A DNA stretch of 64,000 nucleotides from Leptodontidium sp. MPI-SDFR-AT-0119 (lineage: Eukaryota > Ascomycota > Leotiomycetes > Helotiales > Leptodontidiaceae), in the NCBI GenBank assembly GCA_020726505.1, contig JAHLEZ010000007.1, forward strand, positions 806,001 to 870,000, in the 5' to 3' direction. The notes beneath the pieces are model-generated. The model worked only from the letters and a program-made list of their open reading frames with translations. It was not told where the DNA came from and ran no database searches. The translations under genes were made by a program, and so were the position numbers. Below, one piece after another: positions 34,850 to 46,404 of this stretch; the stretch's first letter is position 1, and the number at the start of each line of letters is the position of its first letter.

Positions 34850-35726
34850 TGTGCGTAAGGTATCTAATGATATACTGTACTGTCTGGCGGCAGTAGAGAT
34901 AGCATGAAGGAGGAAGCGGGATGGACTCACGACTGCATTGGATGGGTGGATTGGGGCATTTCGGCGTCGTGTTGGTGTAGTTTATGTATTGGATTTACTT
35001 GGATATCTCTCTCCTACTTTTTACTATACATCAATTTAACGAACCACTCAAATCAGCCGAAAGAAGTAAGATACCACACAATACAACCTCGAATCTCCTA
35101 CCTGCATATCAGAAGGGGGCAGGCAATGACAAAGCATCAATCCCCACCCTCAAGCGATGCGGTCTCCGGCGGCCGACGCGGCCGTGTGCGGTCTAAATTC
35201 TGACATTGTGTTCCCACACGAAATGCGACATTAATCAGCCGTCCGCTATGGCGCATTGCACTCCCTGATTCCAGGACGGATTACTAATTAATTATTGATC
35301 TTTTTACTGGTGTGGAGTGTCGAGTGTTAGGCAAGATGCCCATGGAGACTCGCCGTGCCAGTTCTCATTGGCTGGATCGGTCAAGCGATGGTGTTGTTGT
35401 TTGAGGAGTTGGGGTTTTTGAGGCTGGGATGAGAGGTTACTGCGGCTTCATTGGTTAGGATTCTGTCTTACTGAGTACCTCGCACATTTTGATTGGGTGC
35501 CTTTGCATGTGGATGATTTAGAACCACCCATGAGGTGGAAGTATACATTTCACATGTAAAAAAGGATGTCATCTTTACAGGCGAGCAGGGTGGAATATGT
35601 ATATATAGAGTAGGATCTCCCCTCCCCATTGCTTCGATTCATCACATCACTTCATACTTCCAAATCAATCAACATCAACATCTTCAACAATATCGTCTTC
35701 AAACTATCCCAAAAACCAACTTTAAC
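34850..35726. other. Intergenic, 3' flank and SDR promoter
   Basis: No gene is supported. The right end is the promoter of the SDR at 35727 (TATA box annotated separately). A GC-rich patch TCTCCGGCGGCCGACGCGG near 35163 is unremarkable otherwise. Confidence 0.5.
35600..35607 (+). promoter_or_regulatory. TATA box of the SDR gene
   Basis: TATATATA lies about 120 bp upstream of the SDR ATG. It is followed by a long AC/TC-rich leader (CATCACTTCATACTTCC...) typical of strongly expressed fungal genes. Confidence 0.55.
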
Positions 35727-36650
35727 ATGGCAAACACCACAGTCTTGATCACTGGCGCCAACAGAGGTTAGAAAACCCCTCCCATCTTTATAGATCATAG
35801 ACATACTGATACATGCTAGGTATCGGCAAAGGTCTTCTCGAAATCTACCTGGCTCGTCCATCTCACACCGTCATCGCGGCCGTTCGAGACCCTGCCACAG
35901 CAAGTTCTCTCTCCTCCCTCCCAAAAGGCAAAGACAGCACCCTCATCATCGTCAAAATCGACAGCGCATCCGAAACCGACGCAGCAGCCGCCGTCGAAGT
36001 CCTGAAGACCAAACACGGAATTACCACCCTCGACATCGTCATCGCCAACGCAGGAATCAGCAACTCAGCCCCCTGCCCAGTCGCTACCGTCCCTCTTGCG
36101 GAGATCCATTCTCACCTACAAGTCAACGGTCTCGGCCCAATCGTCCTCTTCCAAGCCGTCTTCCCACTTCTTGGGAAGGATGCGAAGTTCGTTTATACCA
36201 GCTCGGCTATAGCGACTATTGGCGGGATGGAGATGAGACCGTTCTCTTTGCTTCCGTATGGAGCGTCGAAGGCTTTTGGGAACTATTTCGTGAGGAAGAT
36301 TCATTTTGAGAATGAGGGTCTTGTTGCGTTTGCTATGGATCCTGGGTGAGTTCTCTCCTTTCTTCTTTTGCTTCAATCAACTTTCCAAGATTTTGCTTCC
36401 GCTTTGGCCAATGGCCGTGAATAAATGATACTTGGGGATTTGATCTTTGCGAAGGCGATGCTGATTTGATCATGATAGGTTCGTGCAAACTGACATGGGA
36501 AATGCTGGGGCGAAAGGTGTGGGTTTGGAGAAGGCTTACACGCCTACTGATGAGTGCGCCACGGGGATCGTGAAGCAAATCGATGAGGCGACTAGGGAGA
36601 AGATTGGAGGTCACTTCGCTGGTTGGAATGGAGAGGATTTCCCATGGTAG
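35727..36650 (+). CDS. SDR, norsolorinic-acid-ketoreductase-like, three exons
   Basis: Exons are 35727-35766, 35820-36345 and 36479-36650 (245 residues). Intron 1 splits the cofactor motif TGANRGIG; intron 2 is the longest in the window at 133 nt. Features are VLITGANRGIGKGLLEIYL, VIAAVRDP, IVIANAGIS, YTSSAIATIGG with catalytic Ser, YGASK, and DPGFVQTDMG across the second junction. The size, the RDP after beta-2 and the C-terminal KIGGHFAGWNGEDFPW resemble the sporulation/norsolorinic ketoreductase-like SDR subgroup. Despite the name, most members are not in toxin clusters, and no polyketide synthase is present here. NADPH preference is likely; the substrate is unknown. Confidence 0.88.
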
Positions 36651-37074
36651 ATGACTCCGAGGGATTGAAGACCTACAGCATTGTTGAATGGTTTCTATAT
36701 GGCTCAGTTCTCGGTTTTAAAATCTGTTTTTGTTGATGTTGCTGCTTTATTGGCTGTTTTGTTTTGAAAGTCGGAGAAACTTATGTAGTATCTCCGTGTT
36801 GACTCTTAATTTCAGAGCGTGATTCACGCGCTTCACTGAACTCTGTGATCGGAAATCTCTCGAATGGTGAGTTCGTGATTTTCTATTCGCGATTCCAGAT
36901 CTGAAGACATAGGCAGAAACTTTTCCTCGAGGCTTGTTCGTCGCTTCTCGTCTTCCTCAACCTCCACATCACCAGGAGTATCGGTCTCTGTCAACCTTCA
37001 CGACAAAGCTCAACAATCAAGCATCCTTCTAAAGACCACCTTCATATTGGCTACGACCTTGAGCATCATTCGAA
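36651..37074. other. Intergenic
   Basis: This holds the 3' flank of the SDR and the promoter/leader of the gene at 37075. Nothing specific is seen. Confidence 0.5.
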
Positions 37075-38337
37075 ATGCTATTCTTTCAACTCATCCTAGC
37101 CGTTCTGAGCGTCTCGCTGTTCAACCTCACCCTTGCGCATGGCGATCAGAACGTTCCTTCCTCGTCAGATTCTCCAACGCTGGGCCTATCACCACTCGAG
37201 AATGTCTCGCAGATTCCAAATTCTCTTGAATCTTTGTTAAAGCCTGTGTTTACGTTCACTCCTCCTTTCGCCAGCCAGACCTTTGTCTCCATCTCGCTCC
37301 CATTATGTCTTCCTCATGATCCTACCTTGTCACCATTGGGCTGTCGGGAGCCAAGTACGAGTCTTTCACCAGCAAATACCCTGGCGCCCTCACCAACTCC
37401 TACCACTCTTGTCCCTCAGGCTACAAATGTCGTCTGGAAGACTGTGTTGGTTACTGTTACCCGTACCAGCACTGTTTGGCGATCAAGCGGTAATACATTC
37501 CCGACCTACGCTTACAAGAACAAGGGCAGACGATTCATGGACTGGAGAGAGTCTGCCACCCAAATCAGATCAGAGGACCAAGTCACCACCGAAGCCATCA
37601 CCACAATCATATCAATTCTGGACACAAATCACGTACCTGAGAAACAAGGAACAACTTCTCCTCCCACACCAACGGACAAAGAGAATCTCGAGTCAACGAC
37701 AACCCCACCAATAGGATATGGACAATCAAATGTACCACACCACTTCCTACCTGGAACAGCTCCAATTCCATTTTCTGCCAACTCCGCTCAGTCCTGTTTC
37801 GATCTCGAAGAAAAGACAGATATCGCAGGAGTCGGTGATGTCCTTCCCACGGAGAGTGTTCTGCACAGTACAAATATGATCATAGATCCCGGTACGACAA
37901 TCAAGTGTTCTTTAACCACGATGACATCAAAAGAAAGTCCAATTTTGAGCCCAAATTCCGATACCAGTTCAGCTTCAAGCTCAACTGCAAGTTCAATAAC
38001 AGCTTCTAATTCGAACGACCCATCCACCCAAACAACAACCGCCACAAGCACGGGGCTGAGAAAGATGGAACATCCTTACCTTTTGTTGGCTGCTTGTGCT
38101 GCTGGGGCAATGTTGTATGAGATGGGTGTTTGGTCTGAGAACGGCGCCGAGGAAGGAAAAGATGCCAAGGACGACAAGAACAAGAAGGGTGACAAGACTA
38201 AGAAGGCTGGTAAAGAAGGTGCAGCTCAAGATGCCAACAACGCTGAAGGCAGCAAGAGTGACAACAAAGCCAAAGAGAATGATGCGCTGGACAAGAAGAA
38301 GTCTGAGGAGTCTTTGAGCGAATGGAATCTTGTCTAA
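37075..38337 (+). CDS. Ser/Thr-rich single-pass membrane protein with charged tail
   Basis: This is a 420-residue frame from the ATG at 37075. A signal peptide (MLFFQLILAVLSVSLFNLTLAHG) leads into about 310 residues rich in Ser, Thr and Pro, including SSASSSTASSITAS-type stretches suited to O-mannosylation. A hydrophobic span at about 331-351 (YLLLAACAAGAMLYEMGVW) follows. The cytosolic tail of about 70 residues is almost entirely Lys, Asp, Glu, Ala and Gly (KDAKDDKNKKGDKTKKAGK). The topology fits a wall-associated plasma-membrane protein or sensor. I recognise no domain. The tail composition is unusual and likely disordered. Confidence 0.75.
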   Translation: MLFFQLILAVLSVSLFNLTLAHGDQNVPSSSDSPTLGLSPLENVSQIPNSLESLLKPVFTFTPPFASQTFVSISLPLCLPHDPTLSPLGCREPSTSLSPANTLAPSPTPTTLVPQATNVVWKTVLVTVTRTSTVWRSSGNTFPTYAYKNKGRRFMDWRESATQIRSEDQVTTEAITTIISILDTNHVPEKQGTTSPPTPTDKENLESTTTPPIGYGQSNVPHHFLPGTAPIPFSANSAQSCFDLEEKTDIAGVGDVLPTESVLHSTNMIIDPGTTIKCSLTTMTSKESPILSPNSDTSSASSSTASSITASNSNDPSTQTTTATSTGLRKMEHPYLLLAACAAGAMLYEMGVWSENGAEEGKDAKDDKNKKGDKTKKAGKEGAAQDANNAEGSKSDNKAKENDALDKKKSEESLSEWNLV

Positions 38338-39312
38338 ATGGAAAAGGATGGAGCGAGGCGTTTTGTTTGTTAGCATTTGGAAGTTTGGCAGTGACGGTAG
38401 CGTGGTGACGATGATCAAGACGGAAATGTCAGATGTTACGTTAAAAGCAATTGTATGATAAATTGGATGGAGAATATTCATCTTTTGAGAAACACCCTCA
38501 AACACTCACCCACTCGTAGACCATTGCTTTGCGATATTCACCGAATCCAGGCGGATCTGCAGGCTTTCAACTCTGAAATTCAGTCATGCCACGGAGATTT
38601 TCTGAATTGGCAATCAGTGGGGTAACTTTTACCCCACGCCTTCCACCCTCCAGTGCAAAAAAGTAATTGATGTTCATGTATAGAGGATTACCAAAATGCG
38701 AACTCCTTAATTGTTCAATAAACTTATATTGGAAAGGTTGTCAAACGTGTGTGAGTTTGGATATTTAGTTGTGCTTAGGTCAAGAATGTCCAGGTCGTCG
38801 TGTGGCACGAAGCCAGGACCACAGGCGACGATCGCCAAGATTGCATGGTACAAAACGAAAACGTATCTCCGATAGTTCGGACGTCACTTCAACAGGACAG
38901 ATGCAGAGGGGATTACGATGCTGGTAAAGTGGTACATAAGTAACAGAATATAAGTTTATTCATTTCAATTAATCTTAAGCCACGTGGGCAACTCAGTTTC
39001 TGTTATTCCTGTGATGTTGGAGTGCTTGAGTTGAATCCGTTCTTTCTTCAGGTTTGAGTTTCGGTGCAACGAGTACAGTACAACACCGAGGGGGAAAACG
39101 GTTCCTCGATTCGGTAAAAACTACATTGAAAAAGGTTACACATGTGACGTTTCAGCGGAATCCCATGACTCCGATGTGCCGCGTCGTACCTTCTGTTCGT
39201 ACGAGGCCACATACCAACATAGAGCTGAGCTTTCCCCGCAACTCCCCAATCTACTTCCAACACATCATCAAGACATTCACGAGCCCCAATTAATTTCGAC
39301 ATCATATCTACA
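38338..39312. other. Intergenic
   Basis: No gene is supported. It probably holds the 3' flank of the Ser/Thr-rich gene and the promoter of the acyltransferase gene. Confidence 0.5.
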
Positions 39313-40760
39313 ATGGACGACCTCCGCAAAGCTCTCGGTTCTCACGCCACAGCTCAGATCCTTCTCCACGCCGCACTGTTGACACCCCCCTCAGCCCTGT
39401 CACACGCGAGACTTGCAGCTACGTTCCTCCCACTGATATGGAGCTGCAACATCTATGCCTGGAGCTTTGGCATCGGATACATAGCTTCTATTCATGCTTT
39501 GTGGGCTACCGAGCTTCTCCTCTTCCGGGATCCGCGAAAGGACTTTGCTCTGTTGCATTTTGGAACTCCTCCACCATCACCAGTGCCATCACCACCTCCT
39601 GCTCTTGAGATTGTCGAAGAGAAGAAAGACGATAGTGAGGAGGAGATCGTAACTGTAGCGGCCGTGGAAGATACATCTGCCGTGGAGGACAAAGAAGTCA
39701 CCAAAGAGAAAGAGCCGGTCACCACCAATGGCTCGCACAGGATTGCATGGACAGAAGGCTACCCCGAATCATGGTGGAAGCGATTAGTCTGGGTGTCGAA
39801 ACTCAACATCTCACTCCGGTACATCGGATGGGCGACATCCGACACGCAAATGGTACTCTACTCATCCCAACCTCCTCCTCCATCCAGCAAATCTCGGGCA
39901 ACTTTTCTCTTCCAGAGACTCATCCTTCTCGGTGTCTGTATCGGCATCATGGACGTCACGAACCTCTACCAGTATTTCGATCCTTACATGCAAATCGAAA
40001 CGCCTATTGATGAGCCATTCCCGCGTCGCCTGGGAAGTTTCTTCGCTAAGTACCACTTAGACTTCCTCTCTCCTCGGTTTATTCGGATCACTGTCCTCGG
40101 TCTGCAGCAATATTCTGTTTTCACTTTGATTGGTGTTATTCCGTCTTTGTTATTCGTGACGCTGGGTGGAGTTGGGTTAGTTGATGATTTCTGGGGAAGA
40201 ATCGAGAACTGGCCGAGTATAATGGGGAATCCGGTTGCGATTGTTCAGAAGGGATTGAGGGGGTTTTGGGGCGTATTTTGGCATCAGTTGTTCCGTAATG
40301 TGAGTTCTAATTTGCCAGGTATAGAGTCACCGAGACGGGGTACTAACGACATCAGATCCTCACCGGTCCAGGCAGCGCACTCTCACGAGTTGATAGCCTC
40401 CCCCCACAATCAACACTGTCCTATACCATCCGGATCATCATAGCATTCGGTCTGTCCGGGGCTCTTGAGTCAACTAGGCTCCCTCGAGATATGCCGAGCA
40501 TCAGCCCATTGCGATATGCATCTTTCTTCTGGATACATGGAGCTTGTGTACTTTACGAGATCATTTTGGTTCGTGGTGCTGCGAGGCTGGGTTTTAATGG
40601 CCCGAGACCGCTATGGGCTTCAGCTGCTTTGGCTTGTGCTAGAGTAGTCTGGACGGGAATTGTGCTGTATCATACTGTGCCGGTGGTTCAAGATGATCTG
40701 ACGAGGATTTCGAGGTTGTTTGGGTTGAGGAATGTGTATCTGCTTTCGCTGCCTGAGTAG
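39313..40760 (+). CDS. Wax-synthase-domain membrane O-acyltransferase, two exons
   Basis: Exons are 39313-40299 and 40356-40760 (463 residues). The 56-nt intron has donor GTGAGT, a perfect TACTAAC branch and acceptor ATCAG. The protein has several hydrophobic segments (IWSCNIYAWSFGIGYIASI, FLFQRLILLGVCIGIMDVT, VFTLIGVIPSLLFVTLGGVG and two after the intron). It carries FWGVFWHQLFRNIL, the wax-synthase/MBOAT-like motif with the active-site-type His. A Pro/Glu/Lys-rich loop (about 93-143) is inserted early. Fungal members acylate terpenoid, trichothecene-type or lipid alcohols in the ER membrane. With no terpene synthase or other biosynthetic core gene nearby, a lipid or unknown alcohol is as likely. 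Confidence 0.85.
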
Positions 40761-41840
40761 GCTTTTTCTCTGAGGAGACTTCCTTTTCTTTCACGTTGTT
40801 GTTTTCTGAGAGTAATTGAACTGGCACTTTGATTTGATTCACTCAACGGAATTGAAGTCGAAAATTATATGCGTGGTCTCAATTTTGTTGCATTTCGACG
40901 ATTTGTGTTGTGTTGGCTGTGCGCGAGAGCTTCACGAAGCAATATTGGACTTTGGGTTTGACTTGAAGGCGGTCAATGCATTGAGTTGAATTTGCTTATG
41001 ATAGCTGGAGGCAATTTGGCTTAGAGGATAGCCAAGGAGATTTTAGGTGTTTGATACCCCTGTATTTCTGCAAATACAGGCTAGATTCAAGCAAGCTTTG
41101 GGGATATTGCGATACCTACCTAAGTACCTAGGGACCGATGGTGATAAATTGTTCTCTTATTGAAATTTTTAATGTTACACACGATATATAAAAATAAATA
41201 AGAATCTCTTAAAATCTACAACTAAGTAAAAAAAAAAGGTAAGGAGAGAGGAGCTTTATATACAAAGGGGAAGCGCCATTGGCTCGTTTAATCTCGTTAA
41301 TACTCGGCTAGGCCGGAATCCCGGAAATATGGCTCTGGGCGCTCCCAACTGTCACACCCATCACGGGGACGTACGATTGTTTACTTCCATTTAACGAGGT
41401 CCAATTAAATTACTCTCTTCTTGTACCTTAGTATCTTCGTACCTTCGTACTGTACCTCTTGGCTCTCTTCAACTCCCGAGGGAACAGAGGGGGGTGGGAG
41501 GGGAGTTTGAGGGGTGGGGCCAGGGCACCCTCAGCAAGTTCTCAACGTACCTAATACTAAATTAAGAAGAATAAATATGGGTGATGCTAAAGAGAAGAGA
41601 GGAGCTTTCAGGGTCGTGCTAGCTAGGCTAGCACACAGGTCATGTGATAGTTGGTGATTCACCCAACGGCTTGTCTTTTTTCAGTCACTCAACTTCTTCC
41701 CTGCGCAATTGTGTTTATGGCAGGGCTATCGCGCTCTCTATATCTCTCTTACTCTTCCATCGATTTATAACTACCACTGCATCCCCGCTCAGAAGATAGC
41801 TTGCCTCCCTCGCCGTATCGATCAGTGAGAATGGAGAAGG
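40761..41840. other. Intergenic with an AT-rich patch
   Basis: 41140-41240 is AT-rich with an A10 run. 41270-41370 contains short palindromic-looking words and GTCACACCCATCACGGGG, which could be an old LTR edge, but no second copy is seen. The right end is the leader of the regulator gene. Confidence 0.4.
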
Positions 41841-44092
41841 ATGGACAGTCAGCAAGGCTCTGACCTGCGGCAGCCCCCTCAAGAGCCACATCCTTCAGTT
41901 CAGACGTCGCACACATCTCCGCAAGAGCTCGCGGAAATTGACAATGATGAGCGGCAGGTAGTCGAACATGCTGCAAGAATCCTGGGCTTGTCGTTTGATA
42001 TTCTTTGCTCGTTTGGGTCCCTGGTCCAAAATAAGCAGCCGGCATTTCGACTCTCCAGTTCACACACTGGGACATCGCCGTGTGAGCTTTCCAAGACCCA
42101 GAAAGCAAACATCCAACTTGCTGCAGATATTCTGAAAACACCTTTCGATACCTTGATTACACTATCGTCGCTCGTGCAACCACGATTTTCAGCATCCGAT
42201 AGCAATGTTGCCACGTCCGCAGAACCTGACCCAACACCTTCGGTCAGCGAGAACCCTCAAGCAACTGTACAAGATCCTCATCCTCCAGCTATCCATGATG
42301 ATGTGGATCAAGCCCCTCTGACTATCAATCCCGCTCTCCTTAGTAAGGCCCTGACTTCATAATCACTCTTCTGTCGACGAGGTCTAACTTCATACAGCTG
42401 AGAGGACAATATCAAGCCAGGCTACTAGTTCTGACATGTTAACTACCCCACGATCGACCGAAAATCAAAGCTTGGATTTGGGGTCACCTCCGCAGCACGA
42501 TCAATTCGCTGAAAACTCAGTAGAGCCTTTCCTTCACATACCAGGCGTGTATCCAACACTAGATGGCAATGCTCAGATTCCTCCCAGCGGCGACGAGAAT
42601 ATATTAGCTAATTGGAGCTGGCTAGCTTTGGAGGATATTCTGCAGAATGGTTCATTACAAGCAGAGCCTTGGAACGGAGCTGGATTTTCGGACCTGCCTC
42701 AAGCAATGCAATCAGAGGATTACGCCAATATCCTCGATGACGATCTGCAGTTAGATTTTCTGGACACGACGCTCCAAGGGGATTTTCCTATTGAAATATA
42801 TATGACTTCCGGAATTGGCCAAGCTACAACAGACAATGCTTTTGCGCCACACCAACTTATTCCATCGAGTAGCTATAGTGTGAGCACCAAGCCCACACAG
42901 GTTATGCAGACTTCCTTCCAACCACCGAACTGGAACGCACATTCAGATCGCATCCAGCTTGGATATCAACAGGATATTCCACCAGCTGCGCCTTTGCAAC
43001 TCAACAACACCATAGTCGAAAGTGATCTCATACCTTCAAGTACCGGGCTGGGCCTTCCCAAAGCAAAGAAACTTGCCCGCCGTACAAAAGTGCAGGCCAG
43101 CCCGGGTTCTCGAGCTGTCACTCCAGCCAGGGTAGAAAAGCCGACTCACCGAGGCAAGAAGCCACGTCGATCTTATGACCCAGACGAGAGAGCTGCGACT
43201 GCTTGTACCCGAGAACTTGGGGTATGTGCACGATGCAAATTTCAGAAGAGCAGAGTAAGCCCCACAAAAGGACTGCGTAAGCACATGACCTAATACTTCC
43301 CCAGTGCGTTCGAAATCCACTTGATCCGGATGGGCCTTGCACGAGATGTCTTTCGGATTCTTCGATTGTCAAAATTCCATGTTTGCGGAAGAAAATTGCA
43401 GATGCGAGGTTTACGCCTGCAAAAGACCGACCTGAACCGTACTGGACGACCCGGTGGTCAAGCATGGATGTCAAAGAAATTGATGTCTGGGCGTCATCAG
43501 AAGTCCGAACCATCATTCTAACGCAAGACGTCGGTTCAGCGAAAGATTTCCTAACGGTTCGGATGATTATCCCCATTCCGGGAGATTCATTGACCAGAAC
43601 TTGGTTGTCGAAGGCAACCGGCGAACGACTATATCATCAAACAGCCCCATGGGGGATCCTGAACATGGCTCAGACAGCACATGAGCTCAGCCTCAACATA
43701 GAAACCACATCGAGGATTTCATCGACCATTTTGTCGATCCAAATGAGAAACTCTTGATCGACACGTACCGGATGGCATTCCGCCTATCCACTTCAAGCAA
43801 GGTATGGATCATGGTTTGGCAAGACGAAGAAATCTCTAACATACCTCAGGTTGAAGAGGAGAGGGTTCTCCTTCGTCAGCTTCTCCGTCTATGGGTTGCA
43901 ACTCGCCGGGGCAACAGGCCACAGAGGGTCATCGGCGAAGAGAAGCTAGGTATGCTTCCACAAACACTTGACCGAAGTAAGTATGACTATGGAGAGGTTC
44001 CAGTTCCACCAATTATCGGCTTCGTCCTCATTCTTCACCACGGTGAATCACTGCACCCTATCACTTCAACCAGTAACTTGAAGAAGCGATAG
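41841..44092 (+). CDS. Zn-cluster-like fungal regulator, multi-exon, probable frameshift
   Basis: Exons 41841-42342, 42398-43254 and 43305 onward are supported by in-phase introns (55 and 50 nt). A low-complexity N-terminus leads to a basic hinge (KKLARRTK, THRGKKPRRSYDPDERAAT). A Cys cluster spans intron 2: CTRELGVCARCKFQKSR-C-VRNPLDPDGPCTRCLS, the atypical Zn cluster of a fungal transcription-factor-like family. WSSMDVKEIDVWASSEVRTI and MIIPIPGDSLTRTWL then fit that family's body. At about 43700 the frame changes by one base: LSLNIE continues as HIEDFIDHFVDPNEKLLIDTYRMAFR only if one A is added to the AAA. A 48-nt intron at 43802-43849 and a further stretch to 44092 follow. The C-terminus is uncertain. 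It may be a pseudogene or carry an assembly error. Confidence 0.6.
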
Positions 44093-44125
44093 AATGTTCC
44101 AGACTACAACATAACTGGCTGCCCA

Positions 44126-45100
44126 TTGCTTGGTCGGAGCTACTATCAGTTAACAAGTGGGCCATCCATGAGCTGGACAGAGATGCAAGACTGCGACGGA
44201 GCATACACGGAACTCCGACATGTCTATAGAAAACCTATCGACGCAACACTCCTCAGGGTCAACAAGACTTTCCATCAAACTGCGAGTTGTATGCTCTACG
44301 GAGGCAACTTGCTCTCATTCAAGATGCGCAAGAAGGACTGGAAGCACAGCCCAGGAACCTGCTACTTTAATGGCAAACACTATTATCTACATAAATCATC
44401 CCCTGAGAAACCCAGCATTCACTTGTCCAACATTGATAGCTTGGCAGCTATCCATCAAATATGGCACTTGTAGGCTCTCCCTGGCTGGATGTTCCACGAC
44501 TAGTTCCTGCGCTTCTTGTACATAATCGGTGCTTGGAATGCTGCTCTAATCCGAACCCTCCACTTCAAAGGAACCGTCCTCCTCCACGATTGCAGCACTG
44601 AACACTTTCACGAGGACTGTAGTGATGACCTGGTGCATAGTCTCTGGCTCTATATGCCGTTTATTAAGGAGTTCTGCACTGGTTTGAAAACCCTCCTCAT
44701 CGATTTCAACGATGACTGCTTTGGCGGTCCTCCTGCCCAGGCTCGGGATCCTGATGAGCCCACTCCAACCGAGGAATCGCTTAAGTCACTCCTCGAACAA
44801 GGGATTATGCGGATCCGCAGTCTCAGAAGACTTGAGGTCAAGTATATCCAAAATGAGACCCCCGAATTCGCCAAGCCAACAATTGGTCTAGTTGCACAGA
44901 GAGCCAAGGCCAGAGCTGCGGCGGCCACGAAGTGGGATGCCCATATGCTGAAGTTAAAGAGCGCTCGTGGGGAGGGTACTACGCCAGGCCGTGACTTATG
45001 CAGTAAAGATCGCGTTTCAGCAGAATGCTGGAACCTCTGTAATTTCTGTGGTGAATTTGGGCATTTCCGGAAAGGCTGCTGGAGAGCTGAGGAAGAGTGA
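44126..45100 (+). pseudogene. Fungal hypothetical (2EXR/DUF7730-like) with C-terminal zinc knuckle
   Basis: One plus-strand frame reads CDGAYTELRHVYRKPIDATL, LLRVNKTFHQTASCMLYGGN, then ALPGWMFHD, FLRFLYIIGAWNAALIRTL, a helical Arg/Lys/Ala-rich segment and a CCHC knuckle CNFCGEFGHFRKGC near the end (45100). Two in-frame TAG codons, at 44471-44473 and 44501-44503, interrupt it; both fit CAG to TAG. A 34-nt intron could span them (GT at 44470, AG at 44503), but it is too short and breaks the frame. The first half resembles a large family of fungal hypotheticals with an F-box/2EXR-like head. The start is not clear; a 5' exon may overlap the end of the previous gene. Confidence 0.6.
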
Positions 45101-46404
45101 GCTGGGGGTTTTTCTACTGCGGCATCGCGCTTCTCTTACTACTTGCATTTTCTCACTCATGCGTTTGTTTTGCTTTTCATTCTGCATTTCGGTTTTCCTT
45201 TTGCATGGTCCAGCCCGCATCAATGTATGGTATATCACATCCTTCGTATTGGCCGGCACGCTGGAGGGGGAAACTGGCAATGAAGGACGTCTGAACAAGT
45301 CTTGAAGAGGACCAGAGATATTCCACGAACCCTACATCACCATAGAAAATCAAGTGCAAAACTCCTCATCAAGCGCTTATTGTGCAAAACTTGATATGTG
45401 AAATCTACCTCCGAAACCTGGTGTGAATCTTTTTTTGGTTTGTCTTCACAACGAAGCTAAGCGAGCCCCTGAAAACAATCAACAAGCGCCGAGCGGCTGA
45501 CCGCGGAGAAGGTTTTGGCAATTTAGGAAATCTTAACATAACAGCCCACCCGTTCATCCATGAAACAGCTTTGAACATTCCGATGCGAACTAAACCACTT
45601 CTCATCCTCGTTGAGCTCTCTGTCTAATTTCCAAGCAGCGAAATGTGAGCATCGTTCAATAATTGGAACTCTGGGACATGGAAAAGTAAACCTTGATAAT
45701 TTCCTGTGAGTTGCGATGCTTTTGGATCCATGGTTAGGCGCCACCGTGATCATAGAGTTTTCCGAGCTCTTCAATAAGAATGAACCAGTGCTCGGTACGC
45801 TGATCTGAAAGGATGAGGATCTACATCCGCATCTGAGTTTGGCATCTATGTTTATAATTATAGGAAAAGGTTCTGAAATAAAAAGACAAGTACAAATCAT
45901 GGGAACGATTGAAAAGCACCAGTCATGTCACGATAAGTCAAGTCAAGTTAAGGGTTGAGGTAATAAACAACATCACATCTAATATCATTCTTCCTAAACC
46001 TAGACCCAAACTCAAATCCAAATCCAAATCCAAACACCAAATCAGAACCCAAATCCAGAACTCAAGACGCACAAGAAGCGAGAGTAATCTATCTACCGCA
46101 ATCCCCAACCCACGCTATACTTTTCAACCTCATCTTCCTTCTCTTCGTCTCCCTTTTCTTCCCCACCAAAAAAACGAAGGTAATGTCGTAATTCTTACAA
46201 ATCCAAAATCCGAAAGCTAAAACCAAATGCGCCTTCCTGCTGTCCTCCGTCCCATCCTTATCCCCTCCACCCCCTTTCATACCTTCGTTCCCCCACAAGA
46301 AAAGTAAAACCCCCAAACCACCGAATCCAAACCGCTAAACGCATCCATCACTAAAATTCAAAGCTCCAAACCCGATCAGAGTAGATAAGAGCAGAAGAAG
46401 AGAA
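45101..46404. other. Intergenic with low-complexity A/C repeat
   Basis: No gene is supported. 46009-46048 has a short AAATCC/CCAAAT repeat (CAAATCCAAATCCAAATCC type). The right end lies beyond the stop codon of the kelch gene and is presumably its 3' flank. Confidence 0.5.

Noticed and set aside
34394..34930. 178-codon minus-strand frame
   Set aside because: It is antisense to the amidase domain, with His/Arg/Thr-rich shadow composition.
35727..40760. Polyketide/terpene biosynthetic cluster suggested by the norsolorinic-ketoreductase-like SDR and wax-synthase-type acyltransferase
   Set aside because: No synthase, P450 or cluster regulator is nearby; both families have many non-cluster members.
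41270..41400. Solo LTR edge (GTCACACCC with short palindromes)
   Set aside because: No matching second terminus, target duplication or second copy could be seen.
44470..44503. Intron removing both TAG codons in the zinc-knuckle gene
   Set aside because: At 34 nt it is shorter than any intron here and its removal breaks the downstream frame.
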